Source of the DNA: Alkalibacillus almallahensis
GTDB lineage: Bacteria > Bacillota > Bacilli > Bacillales > Alkalibacillaceae
Assembly: GCF_011761495.1 (NCBI RefSeq)
Contig: NZ_JAASRU010000004.1
Span: forward strand, 62,001 to 126,000
DNA: 64,000 bases
Reading direction: 5' to 3'
Shown: positions 7,419 to 16,075 of the stretch, piece by piece
Layout of the letters: every line of letters starts with the position of its first letter
How positions within the stretch are numbered: the first letter of the stretch is position 1
Position numbers and translations under genes: made by a program
Notes under the pieces: model-generated
Databases searched by the model: none
What the model saw: only the letters and a program-made list of their open reading frames with translations
What the model was told of the DNA's origin: nothing

Positions 7419-10400
7419 ATGCTTTCGATATCAGAAATACAAAAAGAGATCCCGTCTCATATATATTCACGCGGCTTAAACTATTACCATCAAGGAAACA
7501 TCATCCATTTTAAACACAATCCCAAAGAAAATACTTATCATGCCTGGGTCTCAGGAAGTAAAATTTATCAAGTAAGAGCTGCAATAGAGAACAGCACAGT
7601 GAATTGTAGTTGTAACTGCCCTGCTTTTGAAGACAATCCTCCGTGCAAACATGTGGCCGCTGTTCTAATTAAGATGGCCAAAGATACAAACGCAAAAGAA
7701 GAAAGTTATGAATCTGACTATGAACGATTTTTGCGTCAACGTGAACAACGTGCCCATCAAAAACGCGATTATTCGAGTGAATTGATCCAAGCATTGTCCA
7801 ATCGACCAACGACAGGGAAATATCAACGGGAAACATTAAAAGTCGAATTCACCATACGACATTTCCGCCAGCTCAGATTTGATGATAAGTTATCGATTGA
7901 AATGAAGGTTGGAACAAATCGGTTGTATGTCGTTAAGAGTATGCGTAAATTCCTTGAGAGCCTAGACCGAGGAGAAGAGCATGAATTCACTCCTAATTTT
8001 CAATATGATCCAAGTGAACACGTGTTTTCGGAAGAAGATCAGCGCGTGATTGATTTGCTTTTGCAACTATATCGAAACGATGTCTTTTATGATGGTCATT
8101 TCCAGACACCACCCAATTCAAAAGGCATCACCGTAACACCTGTTCTTGCTAAACCACTGATTGAAGCATTATCTTATTGTGATTGTCGGTTAGAAGATCA
8201 GCACCAATCTTATCAAGAGATCCATTGGCACAACGATGAACTACCTTTTCAATATGAGATTTATCAAGACGAAGGTCAGTATTTATTTGGATTTGATAAT
8301 TTTAAACACATTACGATTTATAACGAGTATGACTTAGTGAAGTACGACAATTATTTTTATCCTGTCGACCAACAGAAAATGAGAACTTTATCGGATTTAG
8401 AACAAATCTTAGCTAGACAAACTGAACCTGCTATTTCGGTTTCAAACGATCAGATAGACTCATTTATGTCTGAAGTTTATCCGCAATTAGAAGAAGTCGG
8501 TGAGGTCACACTAACTGAAGATGTGTCAGAAAAAATGATTCAACCACCGCTTCATGCGACGATGCATCTCGATTTATCAGAAGATCGGCTAACAGCAAAT
8601 TTGAAATATCAATATGATAATCATACATTTGATCCTTTAACTAATGAGGGGCCTGGCGAAACAGAGCAAATTTTAATTCGTGATACTGCCAAAGAACAAG
8701 AAATCATGAATATGATTGAACAGTCGGCATTTAAGTTTAATGGACAAACATTATACCTTGACGATGACCATGATATCTTCTCATTTTTATATGATCAGTT
8801 ACCATTATTTCAAGACGATATCGACATTTATTCAACACAACCAGTGAAAAACATCGTAAAGGACGATCTACAGACCCCAACCGTTCAAGTCGACCTTGAT
8901 TCTGGTGAGAACTTGTTAGATGTACAATTTGACTTTGGCGATATCCAGCCAGACGATATCCGCCAAATGATTCAATCTGTTCAGGAGAAGAAGCGGTTCT
9001 ATCGTCTACCTGATGGCGCCTTTGTTCCACTTGATGACGATCATCTATCACAAGTGTCTTCTATTGTTAATGAATTAAATTTAAGTGCCGATGATTTAGA
9101 AAAGGAATCCGTTCAACTACCAGCTTATCGTGGTTTACAAATCGATGAAATTGCTGATGGTTTAAAAACACAATATAATAAAGCGTTTGAGCAATTGATC
9201 CAAGACATTAAGCAACCTGAAATGTTCGAAACTGAAGTGCCATCGACTATTCAAGCTGACTTGCGCGATTATCAACGGTTTGGCTTTCAATGGATGAAAT
9301 CGCTTAGTCGCTATCACTTTGGCGGGATATTAGCGGATGATATGGGACTTGGTAAGACACTGCAAAGCATAACGTTTTTAGTGTCTGAACAAGATGATCT
9401 GGCTGGTGATGATCGTGGTAAGCCTGCGCTTATCATCGCGCCTGCTTCACTCGTCTATAACTGGCAAGCAGAATTCGAGAAGTTCGCACCACATATGAGC
9501 GTCGCGATCGCTCACGGGTCTGCCAGTGATCGTGAGAAGGTATTAAAAGAAAGCGATTACTATGACGTGATCGTGACCTCATATCCATCTGTCCGACAAG
9601 ATGAATCATTATATCGTGATATTACTTTTTCAACGATGATATTAGACGAAGCTCAAGCGATTAAAAATCATTTAACAAAGCAAGCTAAGGCCGTCCGTAC
9701 GATTCGAGCTCAAAGACGATTTGCTTTAAGCGGAACACCGATCGAAAATTCACTTGATGAATTATGGTCGATTTTCGATGTGTTATTACCAGGCCTATTT
9801 CCAGCTAAAAAGGCCTTCCGACAATTGCCTGAGAAACAAATCGCAAGAATGAGTCGTCCGTTTATCTTACGCCGACTTAAAGAAGATGTTTTAACAGAAT
9901 TGCCGGATAAGATCGAAACTGTGCAACACTCTGAGTTAACAACGCAGCAAAAACAACTCTACCTCGGTTATTTAGAACAAATTCAAAGCGAAGCCGCGAA
10001 TGTATTATCGACGGAAGAGTTTCAAAAGAATCGGATGAAGATTTTAGCTGGACTGACTCGTTTACGTCAGTTATGTTGTCATCCATCGCTATTCATTGAA
10101 GATTATGACGGTGAATCAGGGAAACTCAATCAATTATTAGAAATGGTTGAAACAGCCCGAGCAAGCAATCAGCGTTTGCTAATCTTCTCGCAATTTTCAA
10201 GTATGCTTCAAATTATTCAAACCAAGCTAAACGATATGGGCGTCGATGCCTTTTATCTAGACGGTCAAACACACTCGAAAGACCGAATTGATATGGCCAA
10301 TCGCTTTAATGAAGGCGAGAAAGATATCTTTTTAATTTCACTTAAAGCAGGTGGCACAGGACTTAATTTAACTGGTGCAGACACCGTCATCTTGTATGAT

Positions 10401-10628
10401 CTCTGGTGGAACCCAGCTGTAGAAGAACAAGCGACAGGTCGTGCTCACCGCATGGGTCAACAAAACGTCGTCCAAGTATTTCGCTTAGTGACGAAAGGGA
10501 CAATCGAAGAGAAAATTCACCAATTGCAACAACGCAAACGTGAACTCATCGAAAACGTGATCCAACCTGGCGAAACAACGTTCCAAAACTTAACCGAAAA
10601 CGACATCCGAGAATTACTGAACGTCTAA
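7419..10628 (+). CDS. SWIM zinc-finger SNF2 helicase
   Basis: 1069 residues, like B. subtilis YwqA and related bacterial SNF2 proteins. The N-terminus has a SWIM zinc finger (CSCNCPAF..PPCKH, about residues 62-80). A long middle region follows, then the SF2 core: DDMGLGKT Walker A (about 640-648), DEAQ box (about 741-744), SGTPIEN, and helicase C with SQFSSM, GGTGLNLTGAD and QATGRAHRMGQ. It is predicted to be an ATP-driven DNA translocase that remodels protein-DNA or RNAP-DNA complexes; the biological role in bacteria is not settled. The stop codon is followed after 2 nt by a 21-bp repeat array. Confidence 0.92.
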   Translation: MLSISEIQKEIPSHIYSRGLNYYHQGNIIHFKHNPKENTYHAWVSGSKIYQVRAAIENSTVNCSCNCPAFEDNPPCKHVAAVLIKMAKDTNAKEESYESDYERFLRQREQRAHQKRDYSSELIQALSNRPTTGKYQRETLKVEFTIRHFRQLRFDDKLSIEMKVGTNRLYVVKSMRKFLESLDRGEEHEFTPNFQYDPSEHVFSEEDQRVIDLLLQLYRNDVFYDGHFQTPPNSKGITVTPVLAKPLIEALSYCDCRLEDQHQSYQEIHWHNDELPFQYEIYQDEGQYLFGFDNFKHITIYNEYDLVKYDNYFYPVDQQKMRTLSDLEQILARQTEPAISVSNDQIDSFMSEVYPQLEEVGEVTLTEDVSEKMIQPPLHATMHLDLSEDRLTANLKYQYDNHTFDPLTNEGPGETEQILIRDTAKEQEIMNMIEQSAFKFNGQTLYLDDDHDIFSFLYDQLPLFQDDIDIYSTQPVKNIVKDDLQTPTVQVDLDSGENLLDVQFDFGDIQPDDIRQMIQSVQEKKRFYRLPDGAFVPLDDDHLSQVSSIVNELNLSADDLEKESVQLPAYRGLQIDEIADGLKTQYNKAFEQLIQDIKQPEMFETEVPSTIQADLRDYQRFGFQWMKSLSRYHFGGILADDMGLGKTLQSITFLVSEQDDLAGDDRGKPALIIAPASLVYNWQAEFEKFAPHMSVAIAHGSASDREKVLKESDYYDVIVTSYPSVRQDESLYRDITFSTMILDEAQAIKNHLTKQAKAVRTIRAQRRFALSGTPIENSLDELWSIFDVLLPGLFPAKKAFRQLPEKQIARMSRPFILRRLKEDVLTELPDKIETVQHSELTTQQKQLYLGYLEQIQSEAANVLSTEEFQKNRMKILAGLTRLRQLCCHPSLFIEDYDGESGKLNQLLEMVETARASNQRLLIFSQFSSMLQIIQTKLNDMGVDAFYLDGQTHSKDRIDMANRFNEGEKDIFLISLKAGGTGLNLTGADTVILYDLWWNPAVEEQATGRAHRMGQQNVVQVFRLVTKGTIEEKIHQLQQRKRELIENVIQPGETTFQNLTENDIRELLNV

Positions 10629-10630
10629 CA

Positions 10631-10745
10631 TTGTTAAACAATCTCCTGACTTTGTTAAACAGTATAATCAGATTGTTTAATAATCCAGCTAGAGTGTTAA
10701 ACAATTGCCAGCAATTTTTTAACAATATTCTGCAAAAGTTAAAAA
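10631..10745 (+). repeat. 21-bp-period repeat array A (core TTGTTAAACA)
   Basis: Six units start at 10631, 10652, 10673, 10694, 10715 and 10736, all intervals exactly 21 bp. The first ten bases are conserved (TTGTTAAACA, with variants GTGTTAAACA, TTGTTTAATA, TTTTTTAACA and a weak AAGTTAAAAA); the other 11 vary. It begins 2 nt after the helicase stop codon and runs into the terminator at 10740. Because 21 is a multiple of three, open frames across it encode L-N-N heptads; these are not taken as genes. Confidence 0.85.
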
Positions 10746-10788
10746 CCAGGCAACCGCTAATCATCTCCTTAGCGATTGCCTGGTTTTT
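10740..10788. terminator. Bidirectional terminator between helicase and selO genes
   Basis: Long stem AAAAACCAGGCAA.CGCTAA / TTAGCG.TTGCCTGGTTTTT, with A and T runs on both sides, between two convergent genes. Confidence 0.9.
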
Positions 10789-10793
10789 ATTTA

Positions 10794-12251
10794 CTAAGTT
10801 CCACAATACGTTACAAAGTCATCATCAGATTCCTCAGGTGGATCTATATACGCTTCTTGTGCTTCTGAGTAAGCATAAGGGTCTGCTAATACGCGTAATA
10901 AATCGTCCATCACTGATAAATCGCCCTCTTCATCTGCTGCTTGAATTGCTGCTTCAACTTGATGATTACGAGGTATGACCGAAGGATTTGCCCGCTTCAT
11001 AACCGCTTTAATTTGTTCATTAGTAGCTTCTTCACTTTCCAAACGCGATTGCCACTTCTGATACCATGCTTTAAAATCTTCAGTTCCAAACCAAGTCGAC
11101 TCATCAAACTTTCCTAATGTTAAATCACGGAATGTATTCGTAAAATCAGCTTCATTGTCTTTCATTAACGTTAATAATTCATCTACTAATGCTTCATCAT
11201 CCGCCTGGCTAGTTTGTAAGCCTAACTTACGGCGCATCCCTTTCATCCACTCATCCTGATAATAATCAAAAAATTGATGAACGACACTTTCTGCTTTCCG
11301 TAACGTTTCATCATCCTCATCGCCAATTAAAAGCAACAACGTTTCTGCAAAACGCGCTAAATTCCAGGCGGCGATTTTTGGTTGATTCCCATACTTATAC
11401 CGTCCGTATAAATCAATCGAACTAAACACCGTTTCCTGATTATACGTATTCATGAATGCACACGGTCCATAATCAATCGATTCACCGCTGATCGTCATAT
11501 TATCCGTGTTCATCACGCCATGTACAAAGCCAACTAATTGCCACTGAATAATCGTTTTGGCCTGTCGTTTAACAACCTCATGTAGTAAAAATAAATAGCG
11601 ATTATCCGCTTCTTCGTAACCAGTAAAATGGCGTTCTAAGGCATAATCCGCCAGTGCTTTTAAGTCATCATAACTTCCAAACTGTCTTGCATATTGAAAG
11701 GTTCCTACTCGAATATGACTATCTGCGACACGTGTCAATACAGCACCAATTTCTGGCGCATCACGTTGAATTGCTTCACCTGTAATCGTCACAGCCAAAC
11801 TCCGGTTAGTCGGAACCCCCAAGCCATGTAAAGCCTCACTAATCATATACTCGCGAAGCATTGGGCCTAATGCTGCACGCCCATCGCCACCACGCGAATA
11901 TGGAGTTGCGCCAGCACCTTTTAACTGGATATCATAACGAGAGCCATCTCCAGTCACATGTTCACCCAGTAAATGCGCTCGGCCATCACCTAACATCGTG
12001 AAACTCCCAAATTGATGACCTGCGTATGCTTGAGCAATTGGATTGGCTCCATCAGGCAACACATTGCCAGATAATTGCTGCACACCTTCATCTGATTGCA
12101 ATACATCTGGATCTAGCCCGAGCTGTTGAGCTAAACTCCCATTCAAGAACACCAGTTGTGGGTCCTTTACGGGATTGGGTTCGACATGTGAATAAAACAA
12201 TCCCGGTAATTCTGTATATGTTTGTTCTAAATTCCAGCCTATCTGACTCAT
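10794..12251 (-). CDS. selO: Protein adenylyltransferase SelO (YdiU/UPF0061)
   Basis: 485 residues, normal length. SelO is a pseudokinase that transfers AMP from ATP to Ser/Thr/Tyr of target proteins in the cytosol. Conserved blocks are visible: GDGRAHLLGE, QLKGAGATPYSRGGDGRA, REYMISEALHGLGVPT, TRVADSHIRVGTFQ, HGVMNTDNM, SIDYGPCAFM and YKYGNQP. The Cys in YGPCAF and the Cys third from the C-terminus (YCGT) match the pair that forms a regulatory disulfide in E. coli SelO, as I recall. Monocistronic, convergent with the helicase gene. Confidence 0.93.
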   Translation of the reverse strand: MSQIGWNLEQTYTELPGLFYSHVEPNPVKDPQLVFLNGSLAQQLGLDPDVLQSDEGVQQLSGNVLPDGANPIAQAYAGHQFGSFTMLGDGRAHLLGEHVTGDGSRYDIQLKGAGATPYSRGGDGRAALGPMLREYMISEALHGLGVPTNRSLAVTITGEAIQRDAPEIGAVLTRVADSHIRVGTFQYARQFGSYDDLKALADYALERHFTGYEEADNRYLFLLHEVVKRQAKTIIQWQLVGFVHGVMNTDNMTISGESIDYGPCAFMNTYNQETVFSSIDLYGRYKYGNQPKIAAWNLARFAETLLLLIGDEDDETLRKAESVVHQFFDYYQDEWMKGMRRKLGLQTSQADDEALVDELLTLMKDNEADFTNTFRDLTLGKFDESTWFGTEDFKAWYQKWQSRLESEEATNEQIKAVMKRANPSVIPRNHQVEAAIQAADEEGDLSVMDDLLRVLADPYAYSEAQEAYIDPPEESDDDFVTYCGT

Positions 12252-12449
12252 AATATCCCTACTTTAATTACGTCTTTATTTTTATATAAACACAAGATCA
12301 TTAATGATGTCTAAAAAATCGCTTGTTTCCCATTCGACAAAAGCACTCGAATATTATCGAAATTCCTCACAAAAATAATGCTCTATTCCTAGCAAATACC
12401 ACAAAATGTTAAGCAGGGACAAAAATATTTGAACATTTGTTGAAATATA

Positions 12450-12477
12450 TAGACATTTTTATAACATCATGTATACT
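12450..12477 (+). promoter_or_regulatory. Likely sda promoter
   Basis: TAGACA at 12450-12455 and TATACT at 12472-12477 with a 16-bp spacer, 66 nt before the sda start. In B. subtilis sda transcription responds to DnaA; I looked for a good DnaA box here and did not see one. Confidence 0.5.
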
Positions 12478-12542
12478 ATTCCTTGTAGTAAAAAAAGAAT
12501 TTTCAGCAAGACGCCCTATCAGACATAGCAGGAGGATTAGTA

Positions 12543-12677
12543 GTGTACGATTTAAGTAATTCAACATTAATCGAAGCTTATGAACAAGCGATCAAACAAA
12601 ACTTAGCTGAAGATTTCATCAAATTAATAGAAAAAGAACTCCATATACGAGGTATTCAACCAGATGAAATCAAATAA
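12543..12677 (+). CDS. sda: Sporulation histidine kinase inhibitor Sda
   Basis: A 44-residue protein, GTG start at 12543 preceded by GGAGG at 12531-12535. It reads MYDLSNSTLIEAY..., with later blocks QNLAEDFIKLIE and KELHIRG. This matches the Sda helical hairpin as I know it from B. subtilis (LSDELLIESY, NLNRDFIELIENEI): conserved LS, LIE.Y, NL..DFI.LIE and the basic end. Sda binds the dimerisation domain of KinA and blocks the sporulation phosphorelay when replication is disturbed. Its presence implies a spore former. A terminator follows at 12767. Confidence 0.88.
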   Translation: MYDLSNSTLIEAYEQAIKQNLAEDFIKLIEKELHIRGIQPDEIK

Positions 12678-12766
12678 TTTAATATGATGTGTTTAGAATG
12701 GACGCGGACGGGGTACATTATAATTAACACAACACATTTGATTAAAGTTCCCCCTTTTTTCTCACA

Positions 12767-12813
12767 AAGAAAGCCTTAGTCGTGACACAATATCGTCCGA
12801 CTAAGGCTTTCTT
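12767..12813. terminator. Bidirectional terminator between sda and the next gene
   Basis: Stem AAAGAAAGCCTTAGTCG / CGACTAAGGCTTTCTT with a 14-nt loop. Confidence 0.88.
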
Positions 12814-12817
12814 AATG

Positions 12818-13543
12818 TTAGTTGTATTTGTCAAATCGATAGGTAAATACAATCCAAGTCATGATTAAAGCGCGTTCTATTTCATCACCCAAGTTGATTT
12901 TTGGATGAAATAATTTCTCACCATACTTCCCCTTAGAGATTTCACCTATTAAAGTATTACCTTCATACACTTCAATATGTGCACGAATGCTTTTAGCTTG
13001 AAAAGTAAACTTACGCCCACCCATTTCAAGATGCATAACCTCTAAAAAGCGTGATGCTGTTTTTAAATTAACATCAGTTGAGATTCTAGCAACACTTTCA
13101 TCATCTTTAGTTATTTGATATGCGTCATTTTTCCAGTCCGATTTAGCAGTTGATACATGATAAACTGCAGCTGGATCGGTAAATCTAAACCTTAAATTCA
13201 AAAACCATAATCCTGGAGTAGGCATTAAATCGGCAACTAATTTATGCCACTGACGCTGATATACTCGATGGTAACTCGCTTCACGCCTGCCGTAATGAAA
13301 TATGTATTTCTTCCCCGTTAACCACTTTTCGCTAATAGATGTCGCCCAAGGTTTATGAGAATGTTCGGGTTCATATTGTTCATCGCGAGTATTTAAACGT
13401 CGCGAGAACCTATAAATAACAGGTGCTGCGATTAATAAGAGTAAAGCTATTAGTAATTGGTTCATATCAAATTCACCCGTAAATTGCCATCTTAGAAAAA
13501 TCCCTACAGAAGCTGCGATAAATAACGCTATTACTTTAGTCAT
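12818..13543 (-). CDS. Membrane-anchored protein with beta-rich C-terminus (tubby/LURP-like?)
   Basis: 241 residues from the ATG at 13543, chosen because GAAAGGAGGAGAG lies just before it; an ATG 39 nt upstream would put this site inside the coding sequence. Two hydrophobic helices (about 3-17 and 26-43) are followed by a soluble domain rich in beta strands (FRFTDPAAVYHVS, RKFTFQAKSIRAHIEVYEGNTLIGEISKG). The strand pattern and the GNTLIGEI block recall tubby/LURP-one-like scramblase-related folds, but this is a guess from appearance. Function unknown. Confidence 0.55.
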   Translation of the reverse strand: MTKVIALFIAASVGIFLRWQFTGEFDMNQLLIALLLLIAAPVIYRFSRRLNTRDEQYEPEHSHKPWATSISEKWLTGKKYIFHYGRREASYHRVYQRQWHKLVADLMPTPGLWFLNLRFRFTDPAAVYHVSTAKSDWKNDAYQITKDDESVARISTDVNLKTASRFLEVMHLEMGGRKFTFQAKSIRAHIEVYEGNTLIGEISKGKYGEKLFHPKINLGDEIERALIMTWIVFTYRFDKYN

Positions 13544-13675
13544 CTCTCTCCTCCTTTCATTCGTTTTTAACAAGAAATACACAATAAAAAAGGCGGTGTA
13601 AACACACCAGCCTTATACAGTTCAATATAAAATCACATCGTGTATTCTGCTAATTTCAAATACGTTTGTCTTTGA

Positions 13676-14041
13676 TCAAACTCGTTTCTCCAACCAACCC
13701 TTTAACACTTGAGCATGATTTTGTTGCGTGTTTTTAGAGGCAAAAAGTAACGTGACATCACCGTGTTTCAGTTGTTCACTAATCGTTGTCACTGCTTCCT
13801 GTACACCTTCAGTACTTTCTAGCTCATCACGATAAGCTTTCTTAAATGACTCCCAGTCCATGTCGTCATCATGCAGCGACTTCCGTAAATCGTTGCTCGG
13901 CGTTAATACCTTTGGCCAGTAATCTACTTTTGCCTTTTCTTTCTTGATCCCTCGTGGCCATAAGCGATCGACTAACACTCGATAACCATCCGTTTCAGCA
14001 TAATCATCATATATACGTTTTAAAAGAATCGATGCCATCAC
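13676..14041 (-). CDS. DUF488 family protein (YeaO-like)
   Basis: 121 residues. Signature features of the YeaO branch of DUF488: LKRIYDD, GYRVLVDRLWPRG near the N-terminus, LTPSNDLRKSLHDD with the conserved His-Asp, WESFKKAYRDEL, and VTLLFASKNTQQNHA near the end. Cytosolic; the biochemical function of the family is not established. A GTG at 14041 and an ATG at 14038 both lie after AGGAGG. Confidence 0.88.
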   Translation of the reverse strand: MMASILLKRIYDDYAETDGYRVLVDRLWPRGIKKEKAKVDYWPKVLTPSNDLRKSLHDDDMDWESFKKAYRDELESTEGVQEAVTTISEQLKHGDVTLLFASKNTQQNHAQVLKGWLEKRV

Positions 14042-14123
14042 GAACTGCCTCCTAACGATCTAGTATACTTGCTAACTTATTAAGTTTAGTTTATAAAACT
14101 AGGTTTCATATGACAACCATTAG

Positions 14124-15149
14124 TTACCATTTATTGTGAACTTTTTCCGCAAAACCAAATACATGATCGACTGAAATCGTTTGATCTGAACTTAGCTGAA
14201 TCGTACCTTCAAAGTATCCAAACGCTTGCTTCGGATGGTGACGAATCACACCTAAATTAATATCTTCATGTTTTAGTAAGATAGGTTCAAAGGTCATATT
14301 GATCAAGCCATCTCTAGAGACGAAGTGCCATTGATCCATGAAATCTTCTGACTCAGGCGCGAAGTCTACATCACCTAATTTATAAGCTTTTCCTTGATAA
14401 AATGCCATATTTTCCGTTGCTTGGCTTGTATCTCCAAAGCCATAACCTAGATTAAAACCAAACAACGATCCGTCTTCTAATCGTGTCGACGCTGAGCTCC
14501 AGTACCACGTATTATTGTACGTCCACACGCCTCGTCCCCAGTCAAGTAAACCAAACATCCCATCTAATACGTATGTCTGATCACCCACTTGCATTGAGCC
14601 ATGCGCTTCGAGATTATTAATCTTTTGATTATAGTAAAACGCCTTTCGATTATCAGGAAACGGCGTCGCAATCACCATTGAGTCATCATTACGGTAATAA
14701 AGATCCACATTTAACTCGAAATACCGTCCATCTCCTAAATCAGGTACAACACAATGCAATTCTTTATGAGTATCATGTGAAATCATATCGACTTGAATGG
14801 ATTTGTGGTGATAAGTTATATCACCTACCGCGCTCGTTGTCGGCATATTTAATTTGCCCATTGGAAATGGCATCATCTTTGAAAAGCTCTTCATGTCTTG
14901 ATTGTTAAAATCATAAACTTCAACACCAGCTAAACCCATAAATGAATTATCAGCTACCGTCAGTGACACACCTACTTCATCATTACCTATAAAGTAGTAA
15001 TCCCATTCTTTAATCCGCCATTTAGGAGCTTTTACCATTTGTCGGTCATAATCTAATAATAGTGACCGTGCATAACCAGCCTGAAGCAAATGACCATTTT
15101 GATCTAATAATGGACCTCGATCTTTTATTTCAACCTGTTTCAATAACAT
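14124..15149 (-). CDS. DUF2804 family protein
   Basis: 341 residues from the second ATG, which fits the AAAGG site better than the first. The layout matches DUF2804: N-terminal GPLLDQNGHLLQAGYAR, KEWDYY, a central FGLLDWGRGVWTYNNTWYW block and GSLFGFNLGYGFGD. The fold is likely a beta-rich lipocalin-like or AttH-like double barrel (family knowledge), with no assigned reaction. No signal peptide or membrane helix. It lies downstream of the SDR pair, after a terminator. Confidence 0.85.
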   Translation of the reverse strand: MLLKQVEIKDRGPLLDQNGHLLQAGYARSLLLDYDRQMVKAPKWRIKEWDYYFIGNDEVGVSLTVADNSFMGLAGVEVYDFNNQDMKSFSKMMPFPMGKLNMPTTSAVGDITYHHKSIQVDMISHDTHKELHCVVPDLGDGRYFELNVDLYYRNDDSMVIATPFPDNRKAFYYNQKINNLEAHGSMQVGDQTYVLDGMFGLLDWGRGVWTYNNTWYWSSASTRLEDGSLFGFNLGYGFGDTSQATENMAFYQGKAYKLGDVDFAPESEDFMDQWHFVSRDGLINMTFEPILLKHEDINLGVIRHHPKQAFGYFEGTIQLSSDQTISVDHVFGFAEKVHNKW

Positions 15150-15191
15150 CATACCTTTCTATGCTATGGTATTCACTATCTTATATCTAAA

Positions 15192-15238
15192 AAAAGTAGT
15201 TCAATTAAGGATCAAAACACCTAAATTGAACTACTTTA
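15192..15238 (-). terminator. Terminator, copy 1 of a dispersed hairpin family
   Basis: On the minus strand: AAAGTAGTTCAATT, short loop, AATTGAACTACTTT, then T7. It ends the SDR operon. The 3' arm and T run (CCTTAATTGAACTACTTT) are shared with the hairpins at 50482 and 53100. Confidence 0.88.
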
Positions 15239-15259
15239 AACTATTAACTTAAGATACTA

Positions 15260-16027
15260 TTAAAATGCAGCCGTCCAACCTGCATCTGCTACGATGACAT
15301 CACCGTTCACAAAGCTTGAATCATCTGATGCTAAGAATAGAGCAACTTTCGCTATTTCTTCTGGTTTACCCGTACGTGGAATGACCGATTGGGCTAAACG
15401 CGTACGGCTGCCTCCGAATTGATTAACATTTTTCATGGCTTCTTCGTTCATAATATTCGTCTCAACTGCACCTGGAGCAATTGCATTACAACGAATACCT
15501 TCTTGAGCATACATGAAAGCTGTGTTTTTCGTAAGTCCAACCACAGCATGTTTTGATGCAGCATAAGAAGCACCCGCATGTGCACCGTTTAAACCACCAG
15601 TAGATGCCGTGTTAATGATTGTGCCCTGTCCTTGTTCTCGGAAGATCGGGACCGCTTTACGCGTTGCCATCATAACACCCTTCACGTTGACATCCATGAT
15701 TTGATCCCATTTGTCATCAACAATATCGCCGACTGGTTCCATTAAATCCATAATACCAGCATTATTGACTAAAATATCAAGTGTTCCATAAGCTTCAACA
15801 GCTGTATCAATCATATTCTCAACATCTTCGCGTTTAGCAACATTAGCTGAAACAGCCTTCGCTTCGCCACCGGTATTTTGAATCGCTCTCGCTACTTCTT
15901 CAACACCTTCAAAGTTTAAGTCAACTAAGACCACTTTAGCTCCTTCATTTGCGTAAACTTCTGCAATCGATTTGCCCATACCTGATGCAGCACCTGTTAC
16001 AACGGCAACCTTATCTTGTAATCTCAT
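15260..16027 (-). CDS. SDR family oxidoreductase
   Basis: 255 residues, classical short-chain dehydrogenase. TGAASGMG at the N-terminus is the nucleotide-binding glycine motif, NNAGIM is present, and the active site is Ser in NTASTGG, YAASK (Tyr and Lys) with Asn earlier; VNGDVIVADAGWT ends the fold. The start at 16027 follows AGGAGG by 8 nt; an upstream in-frame start would include this site. Asp in VVLVDLN after strand 2 suggests NAD(H). It follows a second SDR gene with a 48-nt gap; both are likely controlled by the divergent TetR regulator. Substrate unknown. Confidence 0.88.
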   Translation of the reverse strand: MRLQDKVAVVTGAASGMGKSIAEVYANEGAKVVLVDLNFEGVEEVARAIQNTGGEAKAVSANVAKREDVENMIDTAVEAYGTLDILVNNAGIMDLMEPVGDIVDDKWDQIMDVNVKGVMMATRKAVPIFREQGQGTIINTASTGGLNGAHAGASYAASKHAVVGLTKNTAFMYAQEGIRCNAIAPGAVETNIMNEEAMKNVNQFGGSRTRLAQSVIPRTGKPEEIAKVALFLASDDSSFVNGDVIVADAGWTAAF

Positions 16028-16075
16028 AAGAAATCCTCCTAGGTAAAAATTATATTGACTATCACTCAACCATTA

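Noticed and set aside
10546-10978. Heptad-repeat small proteins (L-N-N) on both strands near 10.6-10.9 kb
   Set aside because: They arise because the 21-bp period is a multiple of three. They extend into selO in another frame, have no ribosome binding site, and similar arrays B and D contain 20-bp steps that destroy any frame.
12290-12380. Possible further repeat array (several TCG words)
   Set aside because: Spacing is 15, 13 and 10 bp with no shared core.
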